From NCBI GenBank assembly GCA_963814975.1, contig CAWFFB010000012.1, positions 124,001-188,000 of the forward strand: 64,000 bases of DNA, written 5' to 3'. The position numbers and the translations under genes were made by a program. This DNA is from CAVUXJ01 sp963814975. GTDB lineage: Bacteria; Acidobacteriota; Vicinamibacteria; Vicinamibacterales; CAVVIG01. Positions 8,237 to 16,990 of the stretch are shown one piece after another. The notes beneath the pieces were generated by a model. The model was not told the origin of the DNA. It saw nothing but the letters and a program-made list of their open reading frames with translations, and searched no databases. Position 1 is the first letter of the stretch, and each line of letters opens with the position of its first letter.

Positions 8237-9772
8237 TTACGAAGGTCGCACGGTCAGGAAGAGATCCCGGCCGTCCCGATTCACGAGAAGAAGGACCGGC
8301 CGATCCGAGGTGCGGCGGACGGCGGCACGAAGGTCGTCGACCGATTGCACGGCCTGGCGGTTCACTTCCTGGATCACGTCGCCCGTCTGAACACCCGCTT
8401 CGGCCGCGCGGCCGTCAGGATTGACCTCCTGCACGACCAGGCCGCGGGCATCCCGCGGCAGGCCGGCGCGCGACGCCGCCTCCGGCGTCAGCGGCGCAAC
8501 CGACACGCCGAGGGCCGCCTTGTCGTTGGCGTCGGGGTCGGCGTCGTTGCGCGCGTTCTTTGACGGCTCGACCTCGTCGAGCTTCACCGTCAGCGTCCGT
8601 TCGCTTCCGTCGCGGACGACGACGAGGGCCGCACTCGACCCCGGCGTCGCCGACGCGACGCGGTTCCGCAACGTGTTGGTGTCCTGCACGTCCTGGCCGT
8701 TGAACGACTTGATGACGTCACCACGCTTCACACCTGCACGCTCGGCTGCACTGCCCGGCTGAACGCTGCTCACGATCGCGCCGGTGGTCTGCTTCAAGCC
8801 GAGGCTCTCGGCGAGGTCAGACGTCATCGGCTGGATCGTCACGCCGAGCTGCGCACGGCGGACCTTGCCCCCGTTGCGGAGATCGTTCATCACGTTGCCT
8901 GCCATGTTCGTCGGGATGGCGAACCCGATGCCGATATTGCCCGACGAAGTCGACAAGATCTGCGAGTTGATACCGACGAGTTCGCCTTTCATGCTGACCA
9001 GCGCGCCACCCGAGTTGCCCTGATTGATGGGCGCGTCGGTCTGCAGGAAGTCCTCGTAGCCGCCGTCGCCGGTACCCGTCGAGCGTCCCTTGGCGCTGAT
9101 GATGCCCATGGTCACGGTCTGGCCAACACCGAGCGGATTGCCGATCGCGAGAACGACATCTCCCACCTGCACCGCGTCCGAGTTACCCAGGGCGAGCGGC
9201 TGCAGGTTGGTGGCGTCAATCTTGATGACCGCCAGATCGCTCGGCTTGTCGGATCCGATCATCTTGGCGTTGAACGTCCGGCCGTCCGTGAAATCGACAC
9301 GGATATTCTGCGCCCCGTCCACGACATGATGGTTCGTGAGGATGTAGCCGTCCCTGGTGACGACCACGCCCGAGCCGAGGCCATTCTGCCGGTAACTGCG
9401 GGGAGGCCGCTGACCCCGGCCCTGCCCTGGTACGCCGAAGCCAAACTGCTCGCCCTGGTCGCCGAAGAATCGACGGAACAGGTCATCGTCGGGCACCATC
9501 GTGGTCGGCGCGACGCGCGCCTGCCCCTCGACGCGGATGGTGACAACGGCGGGAGCCACGACTTTCACGATGTCGGCATAGGAGTCGCGTCCGGCCGCGA
9601 GGGCGCGTGCCGCGGGCGGCATCTGCTGGGCAGCGACCGCCTGCGTTTCGGAAGCTGCGGTGCCGGCCGCCAAGCCCCCCCAAGAGGCGCCTGCGACGAG
9701 CAGCACCGCCGCCACGACGGCGAGCCAGGCCTTGGTCACCCGCCGGCCAAACTGAGTGTCTATTGTGTTCAT
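8237..9772 (-). CDS. degP: Do/DegP-family periplasmic serine endopeptidase with two PDZ domains
   Basis: A 511-residue HtrA protease. An N-terminal hydrophobic leader or anchor (AWLAVVAAVLLVAGASWGG, residues 15-33) is followed by a chymotrypsin-like domain with catalytic H149 in TNHHV, D179 in SDLAVIKID and S254 in GNSGG. Two PDZ domains follow, each with a GDVI segment; they are separated by a polar linker rich in Asn, Asp and Ala. It degrades or refolds damaged envelope proteins. The start at 9770-9772 is preferred because AAAGGA lies nine bases upstream; an in-frame ATG 24 codons earlier adds a polar extension without a clear site. Domain order fits DegP/DegQ; the exact orthologue is uncertain. 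Confidence 0.93.
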   Translation of the reverse strand: MNTIDTQFGRRVTKAWLAVVAAVLLVAGASWGGLAAGTAASETQAVAAQQMPPAARALAAGRDSYADIVKVVAPAVVTIRVEGQARVAPTTMVPDDDLFRRFFGDQGEQFGFGVPGQGRGQRPPRSYRQNGLGSGVVVTRDGYILTNHHVVDGAQNIRVDFTDGRTFNAKMIGSDKPSDLAVIKIDATNLQPLALGNSDAVQVGDVVLAIGNPLGVGQTVTMGIISAKGRSTGTGDGGYEDFLQTDAPINQGNSGGALVSMKGELVGINSQILSTSSGNIGIGFAIPTNMAGNVMNDLRNGGKVRRAQLGVTIQPMTSDLAESLGLKQTTGAIVSSVQPGSAAERAGVKRGDVIKSFNGQDVQDTNTLRNRVASATPGSSAALVVVRDGSERTLTVKLDEVEPSKNARNDADPDANDKAALGVSVAPLTPEAASRAGLPRDARGLVVQEVNPDGRAAEAGVQTGDVIQEVNRQAVQSVDDLRAAVRRTSDRPVLLLVNRDGRDLFLTVRPS

Positions 9773-10175
9773 CTGAGTGTTCCTTTGAAATAAGCAGGTG
9801 CGAAGACTGTGCTTGCATGCTTCACCCTTATTAGACGGGACCATGCCTGTCGCGGACGTTACGAGCGGATTACAACCGTGTAGGAATCGGAGCGCCGAGG
9901 CGCGAGAGGCTCGAGTCCGAAGTCTGGCCGCCGCCAGTGCGGAATCCTGAAGTCAGCAGGCTCCACTTTGATCAGACTCAGCTTTGAGATTTCGGCCTTA
10001 TCATCAGGGACGGCGCGCGAAGGCGCGGCGGTCCCGTTTTCGAATGCTCGGCTTGCCGGTCCGCCTTAGGATGCGGCTGGTAGCTGCGCCGACGACAGCG
10101 GAGACGTGGATTCGCTCGGCAGAAGCGTTTCAGAGCAGGTTGGACGCGGTTCAGGGAAAGGCGAGGAGGTCTCAG
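9773..10175. other. Divergent intergenic region
   Basis: About 400 bases between the divergent protease gene and the secreted-protein gene. It must hold promoters for both, but I find no convincing -35/-10 pair. The only clear element is the ribosome site AGGAGG at about 10164-10169 for the downstream gene. A degenerate REP-like stretch (GGTCCGCCTTAGG) lies near 10048. Confidence 0.4.
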
Positions 10176-11077
10176 GTGAGCAACCGGCTTTCAGACTGCG
10201 CAATTGGGACGGCCGCCTTCATGGCCGTGTTCTGGCTGACGTTTCCCCGGGCCGCCGGCCAGGCGGCGCCTGCGGCCGCCGCGGCTGCCCCGACGAGTCC
10301 GCGCTGTTTCATCCATGCGCGTTGGCAAAGGCGAAGACGTTCCGCCCGCAACGCACCCCCGACGACAAGCCCGACATGCGAGGGCTCTGGCGCGGCGGTC
10401 CACCCCACGGCACTGAAAACATCGAAGAACACCCCCGGACCCCTGACGGTGACGACGACGGCGGGAAGAGTGTGATCGTGGATCCGCCAGACGGCAAGGT
10501 GCCGTACCACCCGTGGGCGCTCGAGCAAAAAAAAGAGAATCGCGGGAAGTACATCGACCCGAACCTCATCTGCTTCCTGTCCGGCGTGCCCCGCACGATG
10601 TACGTCCCGACCGTGTTTCAGATTCTTCAGCCCCCTGGCTATCTCGTGATGCTGCTGGAGCGGGCTCATGCCTTTCGCCTCATCCCGACCGACGGCCGCT
10701 CGCATCTGGACGGCAGGCTGAAACTCTGGAATGGAGACCCGCGTGGTCGCTGGGAGGGTAATACCCTGGTCGTCGACGTCACCAACCAGAACGGCAGGCC
10801 GTGGTTCGACCAGGCAGCGAACTTCTACAGTGACGCCGTACACATGGTCGAGCGCTTCACACTCATCGACCCGGATACGATCCATTACGAAGTCCGCATC
10901 GAGGACCCGAATGTGTACACGCGCCCCTGGAAGATTGCCTTTCCGCTGAAGCGTTTCAAGGAAACGGCGTATGAGTTCCTCGAAGAGGCGTGTCATGAGG
11001 GCGAGAGAGACGGGGACATCTCGCGCCGCCTTGGTTATCGAAATTACCCCGGGGCCCGTCTCCCTTCCGCTCGCTGA
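10176..11077 (+). CDS. Secreted protein of a large uncharacterised family, frameshifted after the leader
   Basis: GTG 10176, seven bases after AGGAGG, opens a signal peptide (FMAVFWLTFPRAAGQ) and an Ala-rich stretch. The family body is then in another frame, which runs to 11077. The body begins near PDDKPDMRGLWRGG and contains WEGNTLVVDVTNQNG, FDQAANFYSDAVHMVERF and YTRPWKIAFPLKRF. These are hallmarks of a secreted family, usually annotated as hypothetical, that is heavily duplicated in soil Acidobacteriota and some other phyla. A one-base indel between about 10290 and 10340 would join leader and body. No catalytic residues are recognised. It is likely periplasmic or surface-exposed. Confidence 0.65.
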
Positions 11078-11110
11078 GTGACGCCGGCTGAAGAGACCTG
11101 GCGCTCAGTC

Positions 11111-12434
11111 TCAGAGGCTGGCCTGCTCCGACAGAGGCAGCGACACGGTGAAGATCGATCCGCGGCCGGTTTCGCTCGTCACGCCGACCGAGCCGCCGTG
11201 CGCTTCGACGACCGCCTTGACCAGGCTGAGTCCGAGGCCGAGACCACGCTCGGCGCGGCTGGTGTCGCCACGAAACAACCGGTCCCAGATGCGCGGCAGC
11301 TCCTCCGGGGGAATTCCCGATCCGGTATCGCGGACGCGCAGCACGGCGCGCTGGCCGTCGCGTAGCACTTCCACGTCGATTTGTCCGTCGGGGGGCGTGT
11401 GTTTGATGGCGTTGTCAAGGAGATTGGCCCCCACCTGCTCGAGCCGCACGCGATCTCCATGGACCACGACATCGGGACTGACGTCGGCGACGAGACGGAT
11501 GCCTCTGGCCTCCGCCACCTCCCGGTATAGATCGATGGCGCGCGCGACGACGTCTGCAAGCCGGACCGGCTCGCGCCGCAACGGCATCGCGCCGCTTTCG
11601 GCCTCGGAGATATCCATCAGCGCGTTCAGCATCACCAGCACGCGATCGGCCTCCTCGACGCAGTCACCGAGCGCTTCCTGATAGCGAACGATATCGGGTG
11701 GGGAGGCCAGCGCCATCTCCGCCGATCCCCTCAACCGCGTCAATGGTGTCCGAAGATCGTGCGATACGTTGTCGAGGGCGCCGCGCATGCCGGTGACGAG
11801 TCCCTCGATCCTGTCCAGCATTGCGTTGAACAGCATCGTCAGCTCGTTGATCGCGTCGTCGTGCCCGGCGACGGGCACGCGCTCGTCGGTGCGTCCGGTG
11901 CTGACGATCCGGCCGAGCGCCGCGGTGAGACGGCGGACTGGCAGGAGCGCCGACTGGGTGGCGAACCAGCCGCCGGTCAGCGCGATGGCGACGATCATGA
12001 AGGTCATCACGCCGAGTGTCGCGCGAAATCGCACCAGCAGATCCCGCCGCGCCTCGACGCTCTTCCCGACCTGAACCAGGGTGCCGTCCGCGAACCTCAG
12101 CTCTGCGGTTTCGAGCGTCGAAACGTCCCACCCCTCCGGCATGCTGAGCATGATGACATCGGCGCCGCGATCGACCACCCGGACGAACAGCCGTTCCGGC
12201 ACCGTCGACTGTTCGGCCCGAACGGTGTTGGCGAGTTCCTGGATGCCCGCGCGCCTGTAGAGCGCGGCGTAGTCCGCCAAGCTTCGCCTGAAGGATCTGT
12301 CGATCGCGCTGGGCCAGCGACGCGGCGGTGAGGTAGTAGGTCAGCGAGGCAATCGCGATGCAACCGAGCACGAAGAGCGTGGCGTACCACAGCCCGAGCC
12401 GGAGCCCGAAGTAGCCCGGCTCAGCGGAGGACAT
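11111..12434 (-). CDS. Two-component sensor histidine kinase, frameshifted near the N-terminus
   Basis: The second frame (to 12280) carries a periplasmic part, a second membrane helix (TFMIVAIALTGGWFA), a HAMP linker, a HisKA domain with NVSHDLRTPLTRLRG (phosphoacceptor His) and an ATPase domain with N-box NLLDNAIKHT, G1 DTGSGIPPE and G2 GLGLGLSLVKAVV. The first helix (FGLRLGLWYATLFVLGCIAI) is in another frame from ATG 12432-12434. The join is at about 12280, where an extra T in CTTGG breaks a continuous KLADYAALYRR. The start overlaps the response-regulator stop by 14 bases, so the two are coupled. The layout resembles CusS/QseC-type sensors; the signal is unknown. Confidence 0.85.
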
Positions 12435-13089
12435 AGCCGACCCCCCGGACCGTGTGGAGGAGCTTGATCTCGAACGGCCGGTCGATCTTGTCGCGCAGCC
12501 GGCTCACGAGGACGTCCACGATGTTGGTCTGCGGATCGAAGCTGTACTCCCAGACGTGCGACAGGATCATCGTCTTGGAGACAACCTTCCCGGCATTTCG
12601 CATCAGGTACTCGAGGAGCGCGAACTCGCGTGGCCGCAGCTCGATCGTGGCACCCGCACGGGTGACCTTGCGCGAGAGCAGGTCGAGCGTCAAATCACCG
12701 AAGGAGAGGCTGGTCGGCTCGACGACCCGTGTGGCACGGCGTACCAGTGCCTGTACGCGCGCGAGCAGTTCCGCGAAGGCAAAAGGCTTCGTAAGGTAGT
12801 CGTCGCCGCCGGCCTGCAGACCGCGCACGCGATCGTCGACCGCACGGCGCGCGCTCAAGATGAGCACGGGCGTGGAACGCCCGCGCCGCCGCAACTCGTC
12901 GATCACAGACAGGCCGTCGCGCTTCGGCAGCATCAGATCCACGATGGCGACGTCATAGGCCTCCGTGACCGCCGCCTCGAGTCCCTCCTCGCCATCGGCG
13001 GCGTGGTCGACGACGAACCCTGCCTCGCGCAGTCCGCGCGCCAGGAAGTCGGCAATCGTCCGATCGTCCTCGATGATCAGCGCCCGCAT
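12421..13089 (-). CDS. OmpR/PhoB-family response regulator
   Basis: A 222-residue regulator. Residues 1-115 form a receiver domain with acidic pocket D8/D9, phosphoacceptor D51 in IVDLMLPKRDG and the conserved Lys of TKPF near residue 101. Residues 130-222 form a winged-helix DNA-binding domain (LRPREFALLEYLMRNAGKVVS, then VDVLVSRLRDKID). It pairs with the adjacent histidine kinase, whose start overlaps its end. Sequence style is closest to CusR/QseB-type regulators, often linked to envelope or metal stress. No target operator is recognisable nearby. Confidence 0.95.
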   Translation of the reverse strand: MRALIIEDDRTIADFLARGLREAGFVVDHAADGEEGLEAAVTEAYDVAIVDLMLPKRDGLSVIDELRRRGRSTPVLILSARRAVDDRVRGLQAGGDDYLTKPFAFAELLARVQALVRRATRVVEPTSLSFGDLTLDLLSRKVTRAGATIELRPREFALLEYLMRNAGKVVSKTMILSHVWEYSFDPQTNIVDVLVSRLRDKIDRPFEIKLLHTVRGVGYVLR

Positions 13090-13140
13090 ATCAGTGATGA
13101 TAGCGATCCGGAGGGTCTCAGTCGGTTGTAAACTGCAGGT

Positions 13141-14199
13141 ATGAACCGCCGCATTCTGATCGCGCTGGCGATCGTCCTCACGGCGGATCTGAAACTGCGC
13201 GTCATGACAGACGCGGGTGTGGTGCAGGCCTTCAGGCCGGCCACTGCCGTGCAGGACGAGCCCCGACCCTCCTTCACCGAATGGCTTGCCGGGGTCCGCA
13301 GCGAAGCGGTAGCGCGAGGCATCCGCCAGGAGATCGTGGACGAGGCCCTGGACGGGGTGGTCGAACCGCTGCCAATCGTGATCGAACGCGATCGCACCCA
13401 GGCCGAGATCGTGGTGCCGTTGGAAAGATACATCGCACGGCGCCTGACGCCGGGAACCATCAGAGCCGGCCGCCAGATGATGGCGCGCTACCGGAACGTG
13501 CTCGATCGGGTCGCCGAGAAGTATGGCGTGCCGCCTGCGACAATCGTGGCGATCTGGGGCATCGAATCGAACTTCGGCCGATTCAGCGGTGTCCGCCCAA
13601 CCGTCGCGGCTCTGGCCACTCTCGCATTTGATCCGCGCCGCGCCGCATTTTTTCGCGGCGAGCTCTTCGATGCGCTCGAGATTCTGAATCGAGGCGACAT
13701 CGACGTGGCGAAAATGCGCGGCTCCTGGGCCGGCGCGATGGGTCAGCCGCAGTTCATGCCGTCGAGCTACCTCCGATACGCCGAGGACTTCGACGGCGAC
13801 GGCCGCCGGAATATCTGGGACTCCCCGTCAGACATCTTTGCATCGGTCGCCAACTACTTGAAGGGCCGGGGCTGGGTCAGCGACCGGCGCTGGGGCCGGG
13901 AAGTGAAACTGTCCTCCGGGGCAGCTGGCCGTATCGCGTCAGATGTTGCGCAGCGAACGGGCTCGTGCCGGGCCACGAGGGACATGACCGTGGCGCTCCC
14001 GTTGAAAGAATGGCAGGAACTGGGCGTCAGGCTGACGGACGGCCGCGCACTGCCGGCGGCGGACCAGAATGCGTCGCTCGTGTCCGGCTCGTCACGGCAC
14101 TTTCTCGTCTATGGAAATTACGACGCGCTGCTCGAGTACAACTGCGCCCACGCGTATGCCCTCAGCGTCGCCCTGCTTGCCGACGCCGTCGCGTCCTGA
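13141..14199 (+). CDS. Lytic murein transglycosylase, MltB-like
   Basis: A 352-residue periplasmic SLT-type transglycosylase. The catalytic glutamate is E142 in IWGIESNFGR, followed by family motifs GSWAGAMGQPQFMPSSY and DFDGDGRRNIWDSPSDIFASVANYL. It cleaves peptidoglycan glycan strands to form 1,6-anhydromuramyl ends. The leader MNRRILIALAIVLTA is followed by an odd segment (residues 16-36) encoded by a GC-rich inverted repeat at 13219-13244, which looks like a REP-type insertion at the leader/mature junction. The stop overlaps the start of the next membrane gene (TGATG). The start has only a weak ribosome site. Confidence 0.9.
   Translation: MNRRILIALAIVLTADLKLRVMTDAGVVQAFRPATAVQDEPRPSFTEWLAGVRSEAVARGIRQEIVDEALDGVVEPLPIVIERDRTQAEIVVPLERYIARRLTPGTIRAGRQMMARYRNVLDRVAEKYGVPPATIVAIWGIESNFGRFSGVRPTVAALATLAFDPRRAAFFRGELFDALEILNRGDIDVAKMRGSWAGAMGQPQFMPSSYLRYAEDFDGDGRRNIWDSPSDIFASVANYLKGRGWVSDRRWGREVKLSSGAAGRIASDVAQRTGSCRATRDMTVALPLKEWQELGVRLTDGRALPAADQNASLVSGSSRHFLVYGNYDALLEYNCAHAYALSVALLADAVAS
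13219..13244. repeat. REP-like inverted repeat inside a coding region
   Basis: Nested dyad symmetry: outer GTGG/CCAC at 13219-13222 and 13241-13244, inner GGCC/GGCC around a TTCA loop (13227-13238). It encodes VVQAFRPAT, which does not look like normal leader or mature transglycosylase sequence. Confidence 0.5.
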
Positions 14200-14735
14200 T
14201 GGTCCTTGCGGGCCGCATCGCCATCCTCCTCGCACTGGTCCGGTGGACGTGGATTTTCATTGCGCACCCGATGCGGCAGGACGTCATCGGATCGTCATTT
14301 CTGCACCTGATCAGCATCCCGTTTCATGAGGCCGGTCATATCGCTGTCGCGCCGTTTGGCGATCTACTGACGTCGCTCGGCGGCAGCCTGGCGCAGATCC
14401 TGGTCCCGGTGATCTGCATGATTGCCTTCCTGACGACGAGCCCGAATCCCTTCGGTGCGGCGGTCATGGCCTGGTGGGCCGGCGAGAATCTGATGGACGT
14501 TGCCATGTATATCGACGACGCGCGCTCGCTGCAGCTCGTGTTGTTGGGCGGTGGGACCGGAGCAGAGGTCGAAGGCCACGACTGGCAGCGCATCCTCCAG
14601 TTGTCGGGCGCGCTGCACCGCGATCATCAGCTGGCGGGAATCGCTCAGTTCCTGGGCGCCGCCCTCATGCCGGGCGCGATCGTCTGGGCGATCGTCGTCG
14701 CCATTCGGGAGAACAGCAAAGAGCGCGAGACGTAG
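14199..14735 (+). CDS. Small integral membrane protein with HExxH zinc-protease motif
   Basis: A 178-residue protein with several hydrophobic helices. HEAGH near residue 44 (PFHEAGHIAVAPFG) is an HExxH motif set at a membrane helix, as in M50/site-2-protease-like intramembrane metalloproteases; a later GENLMDVAMYIDD could supply the third ligand. This is a motif-based inference; the family is not recognised with certainty. ATG 14199-14201 overlaps the stop of the transglycosylase gene (TGATG), so the two are translationally coupled, hinting at a shared cell-envelope role. It ends beside a 7-nt repeat array. Confidence 0.75.
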   Translation: MVLAGRIAILLALVRWTWIFIAHPMRQDVIGSSFLHLISIPFHEAGHIAVAPFGDLLTSLGGSLAQILVPVICMIAFLTTSPNPFGAAVMAWWAGENLMDVAMYIDDARSLQLVLLGGGTGAEVEGHDWQRILQLSGALHRDHQLAGIAQFLGAALMPGAIVWAIVVAIRENSKERET

Positions 14736-14736
14736 A

Positions 14737-14771
14737 GCGTTTGGCGTTTGGCGTTCGGCGTTTGACGTTCA
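14737..14771. repeat. Five exact-length heptamer repeats, site B
   Basis: Exactly 35 bases: units GCGTTTG, GCGTTTG, GCGTTCG, GCGTTTG, ACGTTCA with no spacers. It starts one base after the stop of the upstream gene and ends inside the stop codon of the convergent HemQ-like gene. This is one of several arrays in the window that share unit length but not unit sequence. Confidence 0.8.
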
Positions 14772-15512
14772 GACGTCGCCCTTGCTCTGCCAGACCACCC
14801 GCCCGACGAAGAACGGACCGAGCCGCTCGAGGTAAAGCGCCGTCTGTTGGGTCTTCCGCATCTCCTGAACGATCTTCGACAGCGGATAGAGTTCCCGACC
14901 GATGAGCCCCACGACGAAGTCGTTGTCGTCCTTGTCGAGTCCGTGGCAGGCCAGGCGGATATCGTGCGCGTAGTCGGCCGCGCCGAACGACATCCCGATC
15001 GTGCCGTGCTCGGACAGGATGACACGTTGCTCGTCGGCAGGCAGCTGTGCGAAGCGGCCGCTCCGCCTGAGGGGATACCACACCGCCCAGTTCCACGCCG
15101 GATTGAGCACGGTGCGCTGCGGCCGGTCGAGAAGCGTTTCCTTCAAGTCGGGCTCGTACCCGATCGAGTAGGTCCGGCCGAGCATCGTGTATTCGGGCTT
15201 CTGTATCAGCGACCCGAACGGGGCGGCGTTCAGCAGCCCGCGTGCGCGATCGACAAAGACCGCCGGGTCCTGCCCGACGATCAGTACCGCCACCCCCCGC
15301 GAATCGTTGACGTCTTCGTACAGGACCGCCGTCAGCCCGGAACCGGCGAGCGCGTCCGCTAGCGGCCGGGTATCGGTGCATCCCCCGAACGCCAGCAACT
15401 GCATGAAGAGGCGGTCGTTCGATCGCTGCGGCTGGCCGTTCTTGACGCCTCCCTTTTCGCTGATGTCCGGCGGTTCAGGACCACGACGTACCGCTGTCTC
15501 AGGTGTCGTCAT
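14769..15512 (-). CDS. hemQ: Chlorite-dismutase-family heme protein, HemQ/coproheme decarboxylase-like
   Basis: A 247-residue protein of the chlorite dismutase superfamily. The C-terminal half has the expected WYPLRRSGRF (its Tyr matches the catalytic Tyr of coproheme decarboxylases), SEHGTIGMSF, GLDKDDNDFVVGLIG and GPFFVGRVVW. Such enzymes convert coproheme III to heme b with peroxide in Gram-positive bacteria and several other phyla; true chlorite dismutase activity is less likely here. ATG 15510-15512 follows AAGGAA and is preferred to an in-frame GTG/ATG further upstream. The neighbouring ferredoxin gene is divergent. The heme-biosynthesis role is inferred from motifs only. Confidence 0.75.
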   Translation of the reverse strand: MTTPETAVRRGPEPPDISEKGGVKNGQPQRSNDRLFMQLLAFGGCTDTRPLADALAGSGLTAVLYEDVNDSRGVAVLIVGQDPAVFVDRARGLLNAAPFGSLIQKPEYTMLGRTYSIGYEPDLKETLLDRPQRTVLNPAWNWAVWYPLRRSGRFAQLPADEQRVILSEHGTIGMSFGAADYAHDIRLACHGLDKDDNDFVVGLIGRELYPLSKIVQEMRKTQQTALYLERLGPFFVGRVVWQSKGDV

Positions 15513-15598
15513 TATTCCTTGAGTATAATGCGCGCCGCTCGACCCTTCGTAGCCCGCCACGGTCGCACGAGGACGGCTCTGGACGGCGGGGGCCGGGA

Positions 15599-15626
15599 TT
15601 GCCCTCGCACGTTCTCAAGGTATAAT
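15599..15626 (+). promoter_or_regulatory. Sigma-70-type promoter for the ferredoxin gene
   Basis: TTGCCC at 15599-15604 and a perfect TATAAT at 15621-15626, separated by 16 bases. The ferredoxin start is 62 bases downstream of the -10. A second TATAAT-like string occurs at 15524-15529 without a good -35. Confidence 0.65.
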
Positions 15627-15687
15627 CCTTCGGCTAACCCGGCACGCCACGGGAAAATTCAAAACCGACCGACGGAGAGTCGCGAGC

Positions 15688-16062
15688 ATGCCCTTCATCA
15701 TCACAGACCCTTGTATCGAGACCAAGGACACCGCGTGCGTAGACGTGTGCCCTGTGGATTGCATTCATCCGCGGAAGGACGAACCTGAATTCGCGCAGGT
15801 GACGATGCTCTATATCCACCCGGAAGAGTGCATCGATTGCGGTGCGTGCGTGCCGGCGTGCCCGGTGGCCGCGATTTACGAGAGCATCGACGCGACGCCG
15901 GCGAACCAGCAGGACCTGGTCGAAGCCAACGCGATCTACCGGAACGCCGATCCCGACAGCATCGCGCGGGCCGAAGAGATCGTCCGGGCGCACGTGGAGT
16001 CGCACCCGGAACTGATGGGCATTCCGGCGGCGGAGCGGCAGGCGGCCCACGCCAGTCATTGA
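15688..16062 (+). CDS. fdxA: Seven-iron ferredoxin
   Basis: A 124-residue ferredoxin. The first cluster motif uses C9, C17, C21 and C25, in the spacing of the [3Fe-4S]/[4Fe-4S] FdxA type, and the second is the classical C48-x2-C51-x2-C54-x3-C58-P. The C-terminal 50 residues are a charged helical tail as in FdxA proteins of Thermus, mycobacteria and proteobacteria. It carries electrons in the cytoplasm for an unknown partner. GGAGA precedes the start by ten bases, and a good sigma-70-type promoter lies upstream. A folded 7-nt repeat array follows the stop. Confidence 0.93.
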   Translation: MPFIITDPCIETKDTACVDVCPVDCIHPRKDEPEFAQVTMLYIHPEECIDCGACVPACPVAAIYESIDATPANQQDLVEANAIYRNADPDSIARAEEIVRAHVESHPELMGIPAAERQAAHASH

Positions 16063-16070
16063 GACGTGAA

Positions 16071-16146
16071 ATTGCAGACGGCAGATTCCAGATTGCAGAT
16101 TGATCGGGCGAGTCAAATCTGAAATCTGAACTCCGCAATCTGCAAT
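16071..16146. repeat. Inverted heptamer-type repeat, site C, containing the xthA start codon
   Basis: Left arm 16071-16103 and right arm 16113-16146 are imperfect reverse complements around a 9-nt loop. Each arm is built from units like CAGATTG or AATCTGA at 7-nt spacing. The arm ends in CAAT, which shares its AT with the ATG of xthA at 16145. The mRNA could fold over the xthA start, which has no conventional ribosome site. Confidence 0.8.
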
Positions 16147-16891
16147 GAAGATTGCCACTTGGAACGTCAACGGCATCCGGGCGCGACAGGCGCAGGTCCA
16201 GGAATGGATCGAGCGCGAGCGGCCCGACGTCGTTTGCCTGCAGGAAATCAAAGCCGCCAGCGATCAGGTGCCCGCGGCCCTCTGCGAGATGGAGGGCTAC
16301 TGGTGCTATTGGCACGGCGGCAAAGGGTATTCCGGCGTCGCCCTGCACATCAGCAAGAGCGTCGCGCCGGAACGGCCCGTCTTCTCTCACCCGGCATTCG
16401 ACTACGAAAACCGGATCGTTTCGACCGAGATCGGGGGCGTCGCCGTCGTGTCGCTCTACGTACCGAACGGCGGAAAGGACTTCCCGGCCAAGCAGCGGTT
16501 CCTGCAGGCCATGGAAGACTATGCACGGGCGCTTCACCACGCAAGACAGCCCGTCATCCTGTGCGGTGATCTGAACGTCGCGCGTACCGAGCAGGACGTG
16601 CATCCCAAAGAGCGAAAGCCTCGCGCGATCGGGCAGCTTCCGGAAGAGCGGGAGGCGCTCGAACGTATCATCGGCTGCGGCCTGGTCGATGTCGGGCGCA
16701 CGCTCGATCCGGACAACGACGGGTTGTTCACCTGGTGGGCGCCGTGGCGAAACATGCGCGAGCGCAACATCGGCTGGCGCCTCGACTATGTGCTGGCGAG
16801 CGAGGCGCTGGCGTCGAAGGCCATCCGGTGTCCCGTGCAGAAGGACGTTGGGACCAGCGACCACGCGCCGGTCGTGGCTGTCTTTGAATAG
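16145..16891 (+). CDS. xthA: Exodeoxyribonuclease III / AP endonuclease
   Basis: A 248-residue EEP-fold nuclease with all hallmark motifs: N7 in WNVNGIRAR, E34 in CLQEIKA, YVPNGG, GDLNVA, GLFTWWAPW, RLDYVLAS and the terminal SDHAPV. It cuts at abasic sites and removes 3' blocking groups in base-excision repair. Length is normal for the family. The ATG is embedded in the right arm of an inverted 7-nt repeat and no ribosome site is visible, so translation may depend on mRNA folding or on the upstream ferredoxin cistron. This unusual start does not affect the functional call. Confidence 0.96.
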   Translation: MKIATWNVNGIRARQAQVQEWIERERPDVVCLQEIKAASDQVPAALCEMEGYWCYWHGGKGYSGVALHISKSVAPERPVFSHPAFDYENRIVSTEIGGVAVVSLYVPNGGKDFPAKQRFLQAMEDYARALHHARQPVILCGDLNVARTEQDVHPKERKPRAIGQLPEEREALERIIGCGLVDVGRTLDPDNDGLFTWWAPWRNMRERNIGWRLDYVLASEALASKAIRCPVQKDVGTSDHAPVVAVFE

Positions 16892-16952
16892 CCATCACCT
16901 CCCCAGCGATCAGCGGTCCTATCAGTCTCCACCAAGCCCAGAGCGGGCTGGG

Positions 16953-16990
16953 AGCTGAGAACTGAAAGCTGAACACGAAAGCTGAACTGA
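16953..16990. repeat. Heptamer repeat array upstream of lysC, site D
   Basis: Units AGCTGAG, AACTGAA, AGCTGAA, a 6-nt CACGAA, then AGCTGAA and CTGA, ending directly at the ATG of lysC (16991). A short GC hairpin (AGCCC/GGGCT) lies just before it at about 16936-16949. The array takes the place of a normal ribosome site. Confidence 0.7.

Noticed and set aside
14737..16990. Heptamer arrays as CRISPR repeats
   Set aside because: Units are only 7 nt with no unique spacers, and no cas genes are present.
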